Assembly: GCA_017471825.1 (NCBI GenBank)
Contig: JAFURQ010000011.1
Location: 151,545 to 215,544, forward strand
DNA from: Clostridia bacterium
Lineage (GTDB): Bacteria > Bacillota > Clostridia > Oscillospirales > CAG-272
Length of the DNA stretch: 64,000 nt
Reading direction: 5' to 3'
Of this stretch, positions 16,216 to 25,044 are shown in pieces. Numbering within the stretch: position 1 is the stretch's first letter; every line of letters starts with the position of its first letter. The position numbers were made by a program, and so were the translations under genes. Below the pieces are notes generated by a model that saw only the letters and a program-made list of their open reading frames with translations, made no database searches and was not told where the DNA came from.

Positions 16216-16646
16216 TGCACATTCTCAAAATTTTAACCGAAAAAAGAAAAATCGGCGACATCGGAGAGCTCGCGGCGGCGCGCTACCTTCGCAAAAACGG
16301 GTATCGGGTAATACGCAGAAACTACGAGGCGCTCGGCTATGAAATAGATCTCATCGCCGAGAATCGCGAGGTGGTTGCCTTTATTGAGGTAAAGACGCGG
16401 ACGGTATCGGAGGACGGCAATTCACTCGAGAGACGCCCTGCCGCATCGGTAACGCCCGAAAAGCAAGGGAAAATAATCCTGGCGGCGAAGTGGTTTCGCG
16501 GTGAATATCGCAAGGAACGTATGATGCGCTTCGATATAATCGAGGTTTACCTTGACAAAAATAAAAAGGTGCAAAAAATAATGCACCTTGAATCCGCGTT
16601 TAACGGCAATACGGCTAAAACCGCGGTCCCGCGCGTCAGCCACTGA
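16215..16646 (+). CDS. YraN/UPF0102 family endonuclease-like protein
   Basis: Protein of 143 residues with a restriction-endonuclease-like core: GELAAARYLRKNGYRVIRRN, then the acidic-Gln/Lys pattern EIDLIAENREVVAFIEVKTR. Function in bacteria is unresolved although Holliday-junction-type activity has been proposed for the fold. It closes the lepB-rbgA-rnhB-yraN operon; the spacer 16647-16791 holds a TCCGTAAAAAG/CTTTTTACCG hairpin (near 16706-16733). Confidence 0.88.
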   Translation: MHILKILTEKRKIGDIGELAAARYLRKNGYRVIRRNYEALGYEIDLIAENREVVAFIEVKTRTVSEDGNSLERRPAASVTPEKQGKIILAAKWFRGEYRKERMMRFDIIEVYLDKNKKVQKIMHLESAFNGNTAKTAVPRVSH

Positions 16647-16791
16647 TATGTAAACTGCCCTACTTAAAAAACCGCCGCTTTCCCATCGGATGTGCTTGCA
16701 ATTTTCCGTAAAAAGAATGCTTTTTACCGTAAGGCAGAGAGAAATCGACCTACGCGCAAGAGATATTCCGCTCTCTCACTCGGTCACTTTT

Positions 16792-16992
16792 TTAATACTC
16801 GCGCGACTTGAAGGTTGCGCACACGGTGCCTGATGAGCTTTTTGCGCTGTGAGGTCCAACACTTATCTTGCCGGCACAGCAGTCGCTTACGCCGTCGTGA
16901 TAAACACAGTTCTGAACGTCACAGTCAATGCCCTTGATCTTCTGCTTTTTGCAGTTGTCACCGCATTCTGTTTGGTACTTCTTTTCTTCCAT
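16792..16992 (-). CDS. DUF1540 small cysteine-rich protein
   Basis: Protein of 66 residues with eight Cys arranged as in DUF1540: IDCDVQNCVYHDGVSDCCAG and GTVCATF, suggesting metal binding. DUF1540 proteins occur widely in Clostridia, often as two repeats; this one has a single repeat plus an N-terminal CGDNC pair. ATG at 16992 follows GGAAAAGAG; the in-frame region upstream is the promoter of the divergent gene. Function unknown. Confidence 0.8.
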   Translation of the reverse strand: MEEKKYQTECGDNCKKQKIKGIDCDVQNCVYHDGVSDCCAGKISVGPHSAKSSSGTVCATFKSREY

Positions 16993-17078
16993 GCTTTTCT
17001 CTTTTCCGCAAGCTGATTGCTTGCATATTGATTTTGCGCAGAGAGAGGCGGAATTATACACTTGATCGGAGAAAAAAT

Positions 17079-17810
17079 ATGTCAGTTTTCACAATTGCCG
17101 ATCTTCATCTTTCCACGCTTGATTCAACGAACAAGTCAATGGAGGTCTTCGGCAAGAGATGGACGGATTATATAAATCGGCTTGAAGCCAATTGGCGCAG
17201 GCTTGTCACGTACGAGGATACCGTGATAATACCGGGAGATATTTCCTGGGCGCTTTCGCTTGATGAGGCGTTGTCCGACCTGAAATTCATAGATTCGTTG
17301 CCGGGGAAAAAGATTCTCGGCAAGGGAAACCACGATTTTTGGTGGTGTACTATGAAAAAACACGGTGAATTTTTCGAAAAAAACGAAATTAGAACGATTT
17401 CCTTCCTTTTCAACAACGCTCACGAGGTTGGAAAATTTATTATTGCGGGAACGCGCGGCTGGTATCACGACGAAAATGCCACAGGGGTTCCCGACAACAC
17501 CGATTTTGACAAGCTCGTACGCCGCGAGGAGCAGCGACTGCGTCTGAGCCTTGAGGCCGCGATGAAAATAAAGGCGGAAAAGCCCGAGCTTGAAATTATA
17601 GTATTTATGCACTTCCCTCCCTTCTGGAACGGAAAGGCATCGGAGAATATCGTATCCGTGCTCAAGGAATACGGAATAGGCAAGGTTTATTTCGGTCACA
17701 TACACGGCAATTACACCGTGCCCTCGGTATATGAGCACGAAGGGATAAAAATGTGCCTTGTTAGTGCCGACTATCTTGAATTTACGCCTAAAATCGTAAG
17801 TTGCGATTAA
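17079..17810 (+). CDS. Calcineurin-like metallophosphoesterase
   Basis: Phosphoesterase of 243 residues. The metal-binding motifs appear in order: TIADLHLS (D, H), VIIPGDISWA (GD), KGNHDFWW (GNHD), IVFMHFPP (H) and YFGHIHGNY (GHxH). The substrate is unknown; the subgroup (predicted phosphohydrolase of Clostridia) is uncharacterised. ATG at 17079 follows CGGAG at six bases; the upstream in-frame part is leader. It is divergent from the DUF1540 gene. Confidence 0.88.
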   Translation: MSVFTIADLHLSTLDSTNKSMEVFGKRWTDYINRLEANWRRLVTYEDTVIIPGDISWALSLDEALSDLKFIDSLPGKKILGKGNHDFWWCTMKKHGEFFEKNEIRTISFLFNNAHEVGKFIIAGTRGWYHDENATGVPDNTDFDKLVRREEQRLRLSLEAAMKIKAEKPELEIIVFMHFPPFWNGKASENIVSVLKEYGIGKVYFGHIHGNYTVPSVYEHEGIKMCLVSADYLEFTPKIVSCD

Positions 17811-17826
17811 AAAATTCCGAAATCCC

Positions 17827-17855
17827 TTGACAAAGCTTTTAATTTATTGTAGAAT
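17827..17855 (+). promoter_or_regulatory. Sigma-A promoter of tig
   Basis: TTGACA (17827-17832), 17 bases, TAGAAT (17850-17855). Confidence 0.75.
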
Positions 17856-17912
17856 ATATCGGTTGAATTTTATAAACTAATAAATAATATATATCTTTTT
17901 GGAGGAAAAACA

Positions 17913-19190
17913 ATGAGCCTTGTTAAAAAGGAGCTTACCGAGAAGTCCGGCTTCGTTATGGAATTTTCGATAAGCAAGGAAGCTTTTGCAAAAGCAGAAA
18001 ATGAAGCATACAAGAAGCAGGTTAAGAACATCACCGTTCCCGGCTTCAGAAAAGGAAAGGCACCCAAGAGCATCATCGAGAAGATGTACGGCAAGGGAGT
18101 ATTCTTTGAGGATGCGGTTAACGCTTGCATTCCCGAGGCATACGAGGAGGCTGTTAAAGAGGCAGGACTGACCGTTGTCGGTATGCCCAAGTTCGACCTT
18201 GTTTCCGCGGAGGACGAGATCATACTCAAGGCTGAGGGCTTTGTAAAGCCTGAAGTAACCATCGAGGGCTACAAGGGCATCGAGGTTGAAAAGAAGGTTG
18301 CCGAGGTTACCGATGAGGACGTTGAGGCAGAGCTTACCCGCGCAAGAGAAAGAAACGCAAGAACCGTTGAAATTACCGATAGACCCGCACAGCTTGGTGA
18401 TATTGCAAACATCGACTACGAGGGCTCTGTTGACGGCGTAGCATTTGACGGCGGCAAGGGCGAGGGACACGACCTCAAGCTTGGCTCCGGCACATTCATC
18501 CCCGGCTTTGAGGATCAGATAGTCGGAAAGAGCGTTGGCGAGGAATTTGACGTTAACGTAACCTTCCCCGAGGAGTATCATGCAAGCGAGCTTGCAGGCA
18601 AGGCGGCAGTTTTCAAGACCAAGCTCAACGCTATCAAGTTTGAGGAGCTTCCCGAGGCTGACGACGAGTTTGCAAAGGACGTATCGGAATTTGATACTCT
18701 TGATGAATATAAGGCAGACATCAGGGCTAAAATGGTAAAGAGAAACGAGGATAAGGCGCAGGCAGAGTTTGAAAACGCTCTTGCAGAGGCTCTTATGGAG
18801 AAGCTCGTTGCTGAAATTCCCGAGCCCATGTTCGAGGCTGAAACCGAGAATTTCATCCGTGACTACGATTCCAGACTCAGACAGAACGGTCTTGACCTCG
18901 CTACTTACTTCAAGTACACCGGACTTGATCTTGACACCCTCCGCGCGCAGATGCGTCCTCAGGCTGAAAGACAGGTTAAGGTTCGCCTTGCTCTTGAAAA
19001 GATTGCAGAGCTTGAGGGTGTTACCGTTTCCGATGAGGATATTGAGGCTGAGTACACCAGAATTTCCGAGGCTTATAACGTTCCCGTAGAGGAAGTAAAG
19101 CGTATGGTTGCAAAAGAGGATATCGAGGCTGACCTTCGCGTTGCTCGCGCTATGGATATCGTTAAGGAAAACGCTGTTATTAAGGCTTAA
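17913..19190 (+). CDS. tig: Trigger factor
   Basis: Ribosome-bound chaperone and peptidyl-prolyl isomerase, 425 residues. The N-terminal ribosome-docking domain has the signature VPGFRKGKAPKSIIE; the FKBP-type PPIase covers about residues 155-240 (GDIANIDYEGSVDG, FIPGFEDQIVG); the helical C-terminal arms run to the end. TTGGAGG gives a strong ribosome binding site. The tig-clpP-clpX order is the standard one in Firmicutes; a terminator separates tig from clpP here. Confidence 0.98.
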   Translation: MSLVKKELTEKSGFVMEFSISKEAFAKAENEAYKKQVKNITVPGFRKGKAPKSIIEKMYGKGVFFEDAVNACIPEAYEEAVKEAGLTVVGMPKFDLVSAEDEIILKAEGFVKPEVTIEGYKGIEVEKKVAEVTDEDVEAELTRARERNARTVEITDRPAQLGDIANIDYEGSVDGVAFDGGKGEGHDLKLGSGTFIPGFEDQIVGKSVGEEFDVNVTFPEEYHASELAGKAAVFKTKLNAIKFEELPEADDEFAKDVSEFDTLDEYKADIRAKMVKRNEDKAQAEFENALAEALMEKLVAEIPEPMFEAETENFIRDYDSRLRQNGLDLATYFKYTGLDLDTLRAQMRPQAERQVKVRLALEKIAELEGVTVSDEDIEAEYTRISEAYNVPVEEVKRMVAKEDIEADLRVARAMDIVKENAVIKA

Positions 19191-19206
19191 TCCAAATAAA
19201 TCACCA

Positions 19207-19256
19207 CATCAGCCGACGGTCAGAGCTTTTGATTTTTTGACTGTCGGCTTTTTGTA
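19207..19256 (+). terminator. Terminator between tig and clpP
   Basis: AGCCGACGGTCA pairs with TTGACTGTCGGCT, followed by TTTTTG. Confidence 0.75.
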
Positions 19257-19282
19257 AAATTCACATAAGGAAGGAATTTACT

Positions 19283-19870
19283 ATGGCACTCGTACCGGTT
19301 GTCGTAGAGCAGACCTCACACGGTGAGCGCTCCTACGATATTTATTCTCGACTTTTGAACGACAGAATTATATTTCTCTCCGATGAGGTTAACGACGTTA
19401 CGGCATCTCTTGTTGTGGCTCAGCTTCTCTACCTTGAGGCGCAGGACCCCGACAAGGATATCTATCTTTACATCAACAGCCCCGGTGGCTCTATCACCGC
19501 AGGTATGGCAATCTACGACACTATGAACTACATCAAATGTGACGTTTGCACGATATGCGTAGGTATGGCGGCCTCGATGGGCGCATTTCTCCTCTCAAGC
19601 GGTGCAAAGGGCAAGAGAATGGCACTGCCCAACGCGGAGATAATGATACACCAGCCTCTCGGCGGAATGCAGGGTCAGGCAACCGACATAAAAATTCACG
19701 CAGACAGAATTATCAGAATCAAGGAAAAGCTTAACAAGCTCCTCGCAGAGCAGACCGGCAAGCCTCTCAAAACTATTGAGAAGGACACCGAAAGAGATAA
19801 TTTTATGACTGCTGACGAAGCTCTTGCATACGGCCTTGTAGATAAAGTAATTACTAAAAAGGACATTTAA
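19283..19870 (+). CDS. clpP: ATP-dependent Clp protease proteolytic subunit
   Basis: Barrel-forming serine protease, 195 residues, standard length. Catalytic Ser in [12 protein letters not shown], His in [10 protein letters not shown], and Asp in the C-terminal [12 protein letters not shown] region. LNDRIIFL and [12 protein letters not shown] are family hallmarks. It is followed by clpX after three bases, so the peptidase and its unfoldase are co-expressed. Confidence 0.98.
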   Translation: MALVPVVVEQTSHGERSYDIYSRLLNDRIIFLSDEVNDVTASLVVAQLLYLEAQDPDKDIYLYINSPGGSITAGMAIYDTMNYIKCDVCTICVGMAASMGAFLLSSGAKGKRMALPNAEIMIHQPLGGMQGQATDIKIHADRIIRIKEKLNKLLAEQTGKPLKTIEKDTERDNFMTADEALAYGLVDKVITKKDI

Positions 19871-19873
19871 TCA

Positions 19874-21181
19874 ATGGCAGAAAACAGAACTCCGGAGACT
19901 CGTTCTCGTTCCTGCTCCTTCTGTGGACGCGACGAGAAGGAGGTTACCGTGCTTATTCCGTCAAGAGATGGAAAAAGCTATATATGCGACAGCTGTATAA
20001 ACGTTTGTGCCGAGTTTTTGGATGAGCAATTTATGCCCGCGCTTCACGGTGAGGCAGATGAGGAGCTGACCCTCGAAACACTTCCCCGCCCCAAAGAAAT
20101 CAAGGCTATGCTCGACGAATACGTCATAGGTCAGGACGGTGCGAAGCTCGCACTCTCGGTTGCGGTTTATAACCACTACAAGAGAATTCTGATTCTTGAC
20201 GAGGCGGCGAAGGGTCGCCGCACAAGGCGTAAGGTTGAGGAGAGCGAAAAGATCGACGAGGTTGAGATTCAGAAATCGAACGTTCTTCTTCTCGGCCCTA
20301 CGGGTGTGGGAAAAACGTATATTGCACAAACTCTGGCAAAAAGCTTCAAGGTTCCCTTTGCGATAGCCGATGCCACCACTCTTACCGAGGCGGGATACGT
20401 TGGTGAGGACGTTGAAAACATTCTTTTGAGGCTTATTCAGGCGGCGGATTACGACGTAGAGCGCGCGGAGCGCGGAATTATCTATATTGATGAAATAGAT
20501 AAGATTTCACGCAAGGGCGAAAACCGCTCTATTACCCGTGACGTATCAGGCGAGGGCGTACAGCAGGCCTTGCTTAAAATTCTTGAGGGTACGACGGCAA
20601 ACGTGCCTCCGCAGGGCGGCAGAAAGCATCCGAATCAGGAATTTATTCAGATAAACACAAAAAACATACTCTTCATTTGCGGCGGTGCATTTGACGGAAT
20701 TGAATCCATCATTGAACAGCGTAAGGGCAACCAGCAGATAGGCTTTTCGACCGAGAAGATAACCAAAAAAGAAAAGGTCGAAAGGGGCGTTTATAAGGAC
20801 GTTGAGGCTCACGACGTTGTTAAATACGGTATAATTCCCGAGCTGGTAGGCCGTCTGCCCGTTATCGTGGCGCTCGACAATCTTGACGAATCGGCGCTTG
20901 TCAGAATACTTAAGGAGCCCAAAAACGCCGTTTACAAGCAGTACCAGCGACTGTTTGAGATGGACGGTATTGAGCTTGAATTTGAGGATGATGCTTTCGT
21001 TGCGATTGCGCATCTTGCAATTGAGAGAAATACGGGTGCGCGCGGACTCCGCTCCATAATCGAGAGCATTATGATGACTCCCATGTATGAGCTTCCCGGC
21101 AGAGATGATATTGCCAAGGTTACCGTAACCGCAGGCTTTGTCAAGGGCGAGGAAGAATTAAAAATTACACTCAAGGAATAA
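19874..21181 (+). CDS. clpX: ClpX ATPase, zinc-finger type
   Basis: AAA+ unfoldase feeding ClpP, 435 residues. N-terminal C4 zinc finger ([10 protein letters not shown] ... [10 protein letters not shown]), Walker A GPTGVGKT, pore loop GYVGEDVE, Walker [10 protein letters not shown], the RKHP loop and the ClpP-docking IGF loop ([10 protein letters not shown]) are all present. The linker around residues 105-125 ([20 protein letters not shown]) is somewhat longer and more charged than in E. coli. A terminator overlaps its stop codon. Confidence 0.98.
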   Translation: MAENRTPETRSRSCSFCGRDEKEVTVLIPSRDGKSYICDSCINVCAEFLDEQFMPALHGEADEELTLETLPRPKEIKAMLDEYVIGQDGAKLALSVAVYNHYKRILILDEAAKGRRTRRKVEESEKIDEVEIQKSNVLLLGPTGVGKTYIAQTLAKSFKVPFAIADATTLTEAGYVGEDVENILLRLIQAADYDVERAERGIIYIDEIDKISRKGENRSITRDVSGEGVQQALLKILEGTTANVPPQGGRKHPNQEFIQINTKNILFICGGAFDGIESIIEQRKGNQQIGFSTEKITKKEKVERGVYKDVEAHDVVKYGIIPELVGRLPVIVALDNLDESALVRILKEPKNAVYKQYQRLFEMDGIELEFEDDAFVAIAHLAIERNTGARGLRSIIESIMMTPMYELPGRDDIAKVTVTAGFVKGEEELKITLKE

Positions 21182-21213
21182 AAAAACAGGTGCCACGCGG
21201 CACCTGTTTTTTG
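21178..21213. terminator. Bidirectional terminator between clpX and araC-type gene
   Basis: AAAAAACAGGTGCC / GGCACCTGTTTTTT inverted repeat between convergent genes. Confidence 0.88.
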
Positions 21214-21214
21214 T

Positions 21215-22129
21215 TTATACGGTAGATTTGCGGTAAGCAAGGGGGCTGACACCCATATACTGCTTGAATATCTTGTGAAAATAGTTGGGGTTGCAGAAGC
21301 CGACCTCATCGGCTATTTCAGCCATTGACATCTTGGTGTCAAAAAGGAGAACCATTGCCCTGTTTACACGCAAGCCGTTTATGTAATCTATCGGCGTTTT
21401 GCCTATCGAATCTCTGAACATTTTCGTGAAATAATCGGGAGAAACGGTTATCATATCAGCGAGCTTTTCCACGTATATTTTTTCACAGTAATGCTCGGAT
21501 ATGAATGTGATTACGGGGGCAAGGCGGAGGACGTTGTGGTAGATGTTCTTTGCGTTTTCCTTGGCATAGGAAGCTGTGGGAAGATCGTCGAAAAGTGTTT
21601 CGTTGGGGTCGTTTCCCTCGCATTCGTCGGTATCCGTGTCAAATTTTGAGCCGCAATAGTAACGAAGAAGCGCGGTTACCATACGGTAAATATTTGCTCT
21701 GATGGGTAGCTTATAGCAAATATCCTTTGATACGTATTCATCGTACGACTCCGACATATACAGAGAGAGCGTGGAATAGATGGGCGAGCCCTTTTTGAAA
21801 AGAGAAACTCTGTTTTTCGACTGAACGTCGAACATATAGAAAATCTCCTCATCGAAGTTTTCCATATTGTCTATGATGATGGACGAATCAAAATTTATGC
21901 CGCGGAGCGATGCAGATTCGGACACTGCATCCACGCGATAAACCGAATTCGGAGGGATATAAAGAAAATCTCCCGCGGTAGCCTTTAAAAGCTGCGTTCC
22001 TATCTGAACGTTTACAGTACCGGACATAATCTCGATTATCTGCATCAAGCTCTCGCTTATTGCGGAATTAATCAATCTGCCCTCGCCGCTCACGGCGTAC
22101 ATTTTGAAGGGAAACTTATAGTTGCTCAT
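21215..22129 (-). CDS. AraC-family transcriptional regulator
   Basis: Regulator of 304 residues: an N-terminal cupin-like sensor (IIEIMSGTVNVQIGT, ATAGDFLYIPPNS) and two C-terminal HTH motifs (IYVEKLADMITVSPDYFTKM, MSMAEIADEVGFCNPNYFHK, ending in the canonical GVSPLAYRK). It sits 27 bases after the CobW/DUF1980 fusion gene on the same strand, so it probably belongs to the metal-handling transcript, or regulates sugar genes elsewhere; the inducer cannot be told from sequence. Confidence 0.9.
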   Translation of the reverse strand: MSNYKFPFKMYAVSGEGRLINSAISESLMQIIEIMSGTVNVQIGTQLLKATAGDFLYIPPNSVYRVDAVSESASLRGINFDSSIIIDNMENFDEEIFYMFDVQSKNRVSLFKKGSPIYSTLSLYMSESYDEYVSKDICYKLPIRANIYRMVTALLRYYCGSKFDTDTDECEGNDPNETLFDDLPTASYAKENAKNIYHNVLRLAPVITFISEHYCEKIYVEKLADMITVSPDYFTKMFRDSIGKTPIDYINGLRVNRAMVLLFDTKMSMAEIADEVGFCNPNYFHKIFKQYMGVSPLAYRKSTV

Positions 22130-22156
22130 ACCTTACCTCAAAATTAAAAAGTAAAA

Positions 22157-23098
22157 TCAATAGAAGGTTGCGACTTCCTGCTGGGGCTTCTCTGCCGGCT
22201 CGATTTTCTCAACCGTAAGAACGGGACCCTTTCCCTGATATAGCTTGGAATATTCCTCGGAGAGCGTGCCCTCGACCGTTACCCAATCGCGAGTTTTGAT
22301 TTTAAGTCCGCACGTTCCCTTGGCGACGACACCGCGGTATGCTATATCGTCCTGACAGCAGGTCATTATATGCCTGCCTATCGCAAAATGGGAGGCAGGG
22401 AGTGCGGAATCGGTGGCACAGATGCCCTTGAAGCGTACCCTTTTGCCCTTATACTTATCGAATTCCTCGGTCATATCGCGATAGAATATAGCAAAATCCT
22501 CGTCGGATATTTCGATAATCGGCGCATTAATATCAAAGGGGAGCGGATCCTCGATTTCGTCGAGCTCGACCTCGCCGTTTTTATCCTCGTATATTATCTT
22601 CGCGCCGCGTGATACGCCTCTTACAAGCTTGTGAAGGGCTTCCTTATCGGTTTTTGAATCTGTGCGGTTAAAGAAAACGAGCTCACAGCTGGAGAGCTTG
22701 TCCACAACAAGCTGGCGCATATTTGCGTTGTAAGTAAGAATAGTTGTGGAATCTGCAATAAATATTTCCTGAAATACCGTCCAATCGGGCGGAAGCGAGC
22801 TGTAAAGACGGTCAAGAGCCCACATTCCGTTATATTCTATGAATATAATATTTGCTCCGGAGCGCTTTTGCATAGCATTCAGGCGGTCAGGAGTGATGAG
22901 CTGCTCCTCATCAAACGAGGCAAAGGACACGTTGGAGCCGAGCATATCGGGGGTGATTTCCTCGATTCCTTCCTCACAGCTTATCAGAAGGATTTTTCTT
23001 ATACCGTCGTTGAAGTCGGAGTCGCGCATTGTTTCGGTAATGAACTGCGTTTTTCCCGCTTCAAGAAAGCCTGTAAAAAGATATACTACCGTTTCCAT
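22157..23098 (-). CDS. CobW-like GTPase fused to a YcgQ/DUF1980-like C-terminal domain
   Basis: Protein of 313 residues. Residues 1-190 are G3E GTPase: P-loop TGFLEAGKTQFI, a G4-like FFNRTD, but no CxCC metal motif, which CobW proteins normally carry. Residues 200-313 resemble the C-terminal domain of the YcgQ (DUF1980/TIGR03943) permease partner: KYKGKRVRFKGI, FAIGRHIMTCC, DWVTVEGTL and IEPAEKPQ. In Bacillus YcgQ/YcgR is a zinc-regulated pair. The fusion joins a metallochaperone-type GTPase to this domain with no membrane part. It overlaps the upstream CobW gene by one base. Confidence 0.72.
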   Translation of the reverse strand: METVVYLFTGFLEAGKTQFITETMRDSDFNDGIRKILLISCEEGIEEITPDMLGSNVSFASFDEEQLITPDRLNAMQKRSGANIIFIEYNGMWALDRLYSSLPPDWTVFQEIFIADSTTILTYNANMRQLVVDKLSSCELVFFNRTDSKTDKEALHKLVRGVSRGAKIIYEDKNGEVELDEIEDPLPFDINAPIIEISDEDFAIFYRDMTEEFDKYKGKRVRFKGICATDSALPASHFAIGRHIMTCCQDDIAYRGVVAKGTCGLKIKTRDWVTVEGTLSEEYSKLYQGKGPVLTVEKIEPAEKPQQEVATFY

Positions 23099-24228
23099 TA
23101 AACTCCAATAAGCTCCTTGATTTTTTCTTTATTGATGCCGGAGCCGATAACACAGAGTCTGCCGATAACCGATGCCGAGCCGTATCTGATATCCGCCTCT
23201 CCGGGAACGTAGTCAAAATGGAGCCATCTGCCGCCGTCTGCCGCTACTATTCCCTTGGCACGAAGAATCATACCGTAATCGGAGCCCTCGTCGAACTCCT
23301 CAAGGATATTCTTGAGCATATCCTCGGTAAATATCTTGCTGGTTTCTACTCCAAAGCTGGCAAATACCTCATCGGCGTGATGGTGATGGTGGTCGTGACA
23401 GCCGCAGGTGCAGTGCTCGTCGTGCTCGTCATGGTCGTGATGATGCTCGTGGTCGTGGCAACCGCAGGTGCAATGCTCGTCATGCTCATCGTGGTCGTGA
23501 TGATGATGCTCGTGCTCATGCTCGTGGTCGTGACAGCCGCAGGTACAGTGCTCGTCGTGCTCGTCATGGTCGTGATGATGGCAATGATGGTGGTGATGCT
23601 CGTGCTCGAGCTTTTCAAGCTCCTTCTCGAGAGTGTCTCCCTCCTCCATTGCTGAAAGGATTTCCTTTCCGTCTATAGAATTCCACGGAGTTGTTACGAT
23701 AACCGCAGAGGCATTGTGCTCGCGGACGAGCTTAACCGCCTCCTCTACTCTTTCACCTTTTGCAGTGTCTGTATGAGAGAGGATTACCGAGGATGCGTTT
23801 TCTATCTGGTCGTTGAAGAATTCACCGAAATTCTTCATATACATCTTGCATTTGCCTGCATCGACAACCGTGGTATAGCAATTCAGCTTTGCGGTTTCGG
23901 TTTCAACACCGCGCACCGCGCGGATAACGTCTGAAAGCTTACCGACTCCCGAGGGCTCGATAATTACTCTGTCGGGATTGTACTGCTCAAATACCTGTGA
24001 AAGCGCTTTCGCAAAATCACCTACAAGAGAACAGCAGATGCAGCCCGAGTTCATTTCGGTTATTTCGATTCCCGCATCCTTGAGGAATCCGCCGTCGATA
24101 CCGATTTCGCCGAATTCGTTTTCAATAAGGACAACCTTCTCACCTGCGTAGGCCTCCTTCAAGAGCTTTTTTATAAGTGTAGTTTTTCCTGCTCCGAGAA
24201 AGCCGGAAAATATATCAATTTTCGTCAT
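23098..24228 (-). CDS. CobW-family metallochaperone GTPase with repeated His/Cys tract
   Basis: G3E GTPase (ZNG1/YeiR-like) of 376 residues. P-loop FSGFLGAGKTTLIKKLL, switch region IGIDGGFL, and the metal motif GCICCS are all intact. Between about residues 195 and 290 lies an extraordinary His/Asp/Glu tract containing three copies of HDEHDEHCTCGCHDH; a C-terminal CobW_C domain follows (MILRAKGIVAADGGRWLHFD). It is expected to deliver or store zinc, cobalt or nickel. ATG at 24228 is preferred: AAGG lies ten bases upstream, whereas the GTG at 24249 sits one base after GGAGG, too close. Confidence 0.88.
   Translation of the reverse strand: MTKIDIFSGFLGAGKTTLIKKLLKEAYAGEKVVLIENEFGEIGIDGGFLKDAGIEITEMNSGCICCSLVGDFAKALSQVFEQYNPDRVIIEPSGVGKLSDVIRAVRGVETETAKLNCYTTVVDAGKCKMYMKNFGEFFNDQIENASSVILSHTDTAKGERVEEAVKLVREHNASAVIVTTPWNSIDGKEILSAMEEGDTLEKELEKLEHEHHHHHCHHHDHDEHDEHCTCGCHDHEHEHEHHHHDHDEHDEHCTCGCHDHEHHHDHDEHDEHCTCGCHDHHHHHADEVFASFGVETSKIFTEDMLKNILEEFDEGSDYGMILRAKGIVAADGGRWLHFDYVPGEADIRYGSASVIGRLCVIGSGINKEKIKELIGV
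23376..23612 (-). repeat. In-frame tandem repeat coding for His/Cys metal-binding units
   Basis: About three copies of a 54-72 base unit, each coding HDEHDEHCTCGCHDH with a variable run of His, Asp and Glu between. Copy lengths differ by multiples of three bases, so the frame is kept. Confidence 0.8.
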
Positions 24229-24359
24229 AGCGTTTATGCCTTGCGGCACACCTCCAAATTTTATTTTGAATTATATTATACTATACATTTCCCGAAAAGT
24301 CAAGGCTGAATGGGCAAGATTTCAGGGTTTTTATACACAAAAACCGCTTGTGAGGCTTT

Positions 24360-24839
24360 TTATCCTCTTTCAAAGCTCATTCCCTCAAAGCCGGATTGTC
24401 TTAGCACCTCGTAAACGGCTATTGCAACCGAGTTTGAAAGGTTATGACAGCGCAGAGTTGGAAGCATCGGTATTCTTACGCAGCGCTCGGGGTTGGCTCG
24501 CACAAGCTCATCGGGGAGTCCGACCGATTCCCTGCCGAAAACGAGATATGCACCGTCGGGATACTCAATATCTGCGTAGCATATACTTCCCTTTGCTGTG
24601 AAAAAATACAGCTGTGCGTCGGGATTCCTCGCGAGAAAATCCTCGTAATCGTCGTAATAGGTTACGTCGAGCTTGTCCCAATAATCAAGCCCTGCTCGCT
24701 TCAGATGCTTGTCGGTTATCTCGAAACCGAAAGGACGTATCATATGTAATGCGGCGCCCGTTACTGCGGCAGTGCGGGAGATATTACCGGTATTCTGCGG
24801 TATTTCCGGGGCGTAGAGAACTATATTTATTTTCTTCAT
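24360..24839 (-). CDS. trmL: tRNA (cytidine/uridine-34-2'-O)-methyltransferase
   Basis: SPOUT methyltransferase modifying the wobble base of tRNA-Leu, 159 residues. NIVLYAPEIPQNTGNISRT, the LIRPFGF stretch, LVFGRESVGLPDEL and IPMLPTLRCHNLSNSVAIAVYEVLRQ (in two stretches) match TrmL along its full length, including the knot-forming C-terminus. Monocistronic. Confidence 0.95.
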   Translation of the reverse strand: MKKINIVLYAPEIPQNTGNISRTAAVTGAALHMIRPFGFEITDKHLKRAGLDYWDKLDVTYYDDYEDFLARNPDAQLYFFTAKGSICYADIEYPDGAYLVFGRESVGLPDELVRANPERCVRIPMLPTLRCHNLSNSVAIAVYEVLRQSGFEGMSFERG

Positions 24840-25044
24840 CCTGTCTATCCTTTACAAAAGTTATTTAAATTATTATACAACAGAAAAACGGGAAAATCAA
24901 GGAGTGAGGTGCCATAATAAGTACGCGTACAAAAATATTTTTAAATATTTACATTTTGCTCTTTATTTTTCGCCTCGCGTGTGCTATAATTATATAAATA
25001 TTATTATAATCGCGTATTATGCGCGTTTAAAAAGGAGACACGAA

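Noticed and set aside
23376-23612. CRISPR array because of regularly repeated units
   Set aside because: The repeats are coding, lack unique spacers of equal size, and no cas genes are present.
23346-23655. Plus-strand Val/Met-rich and minus-strand Thr/Ile-rich frames over the His-rich tract
   Set aside because: They are low-complexity shadows of the CAC/CAT/GAC repeat of the CobW gene.
24229-24249. GTG start for the His-rich CobW protein
   Set aside because: GGAGG is only one base away; the downstream ATG matches the family N-terminus MTKIDIFSGFLG.
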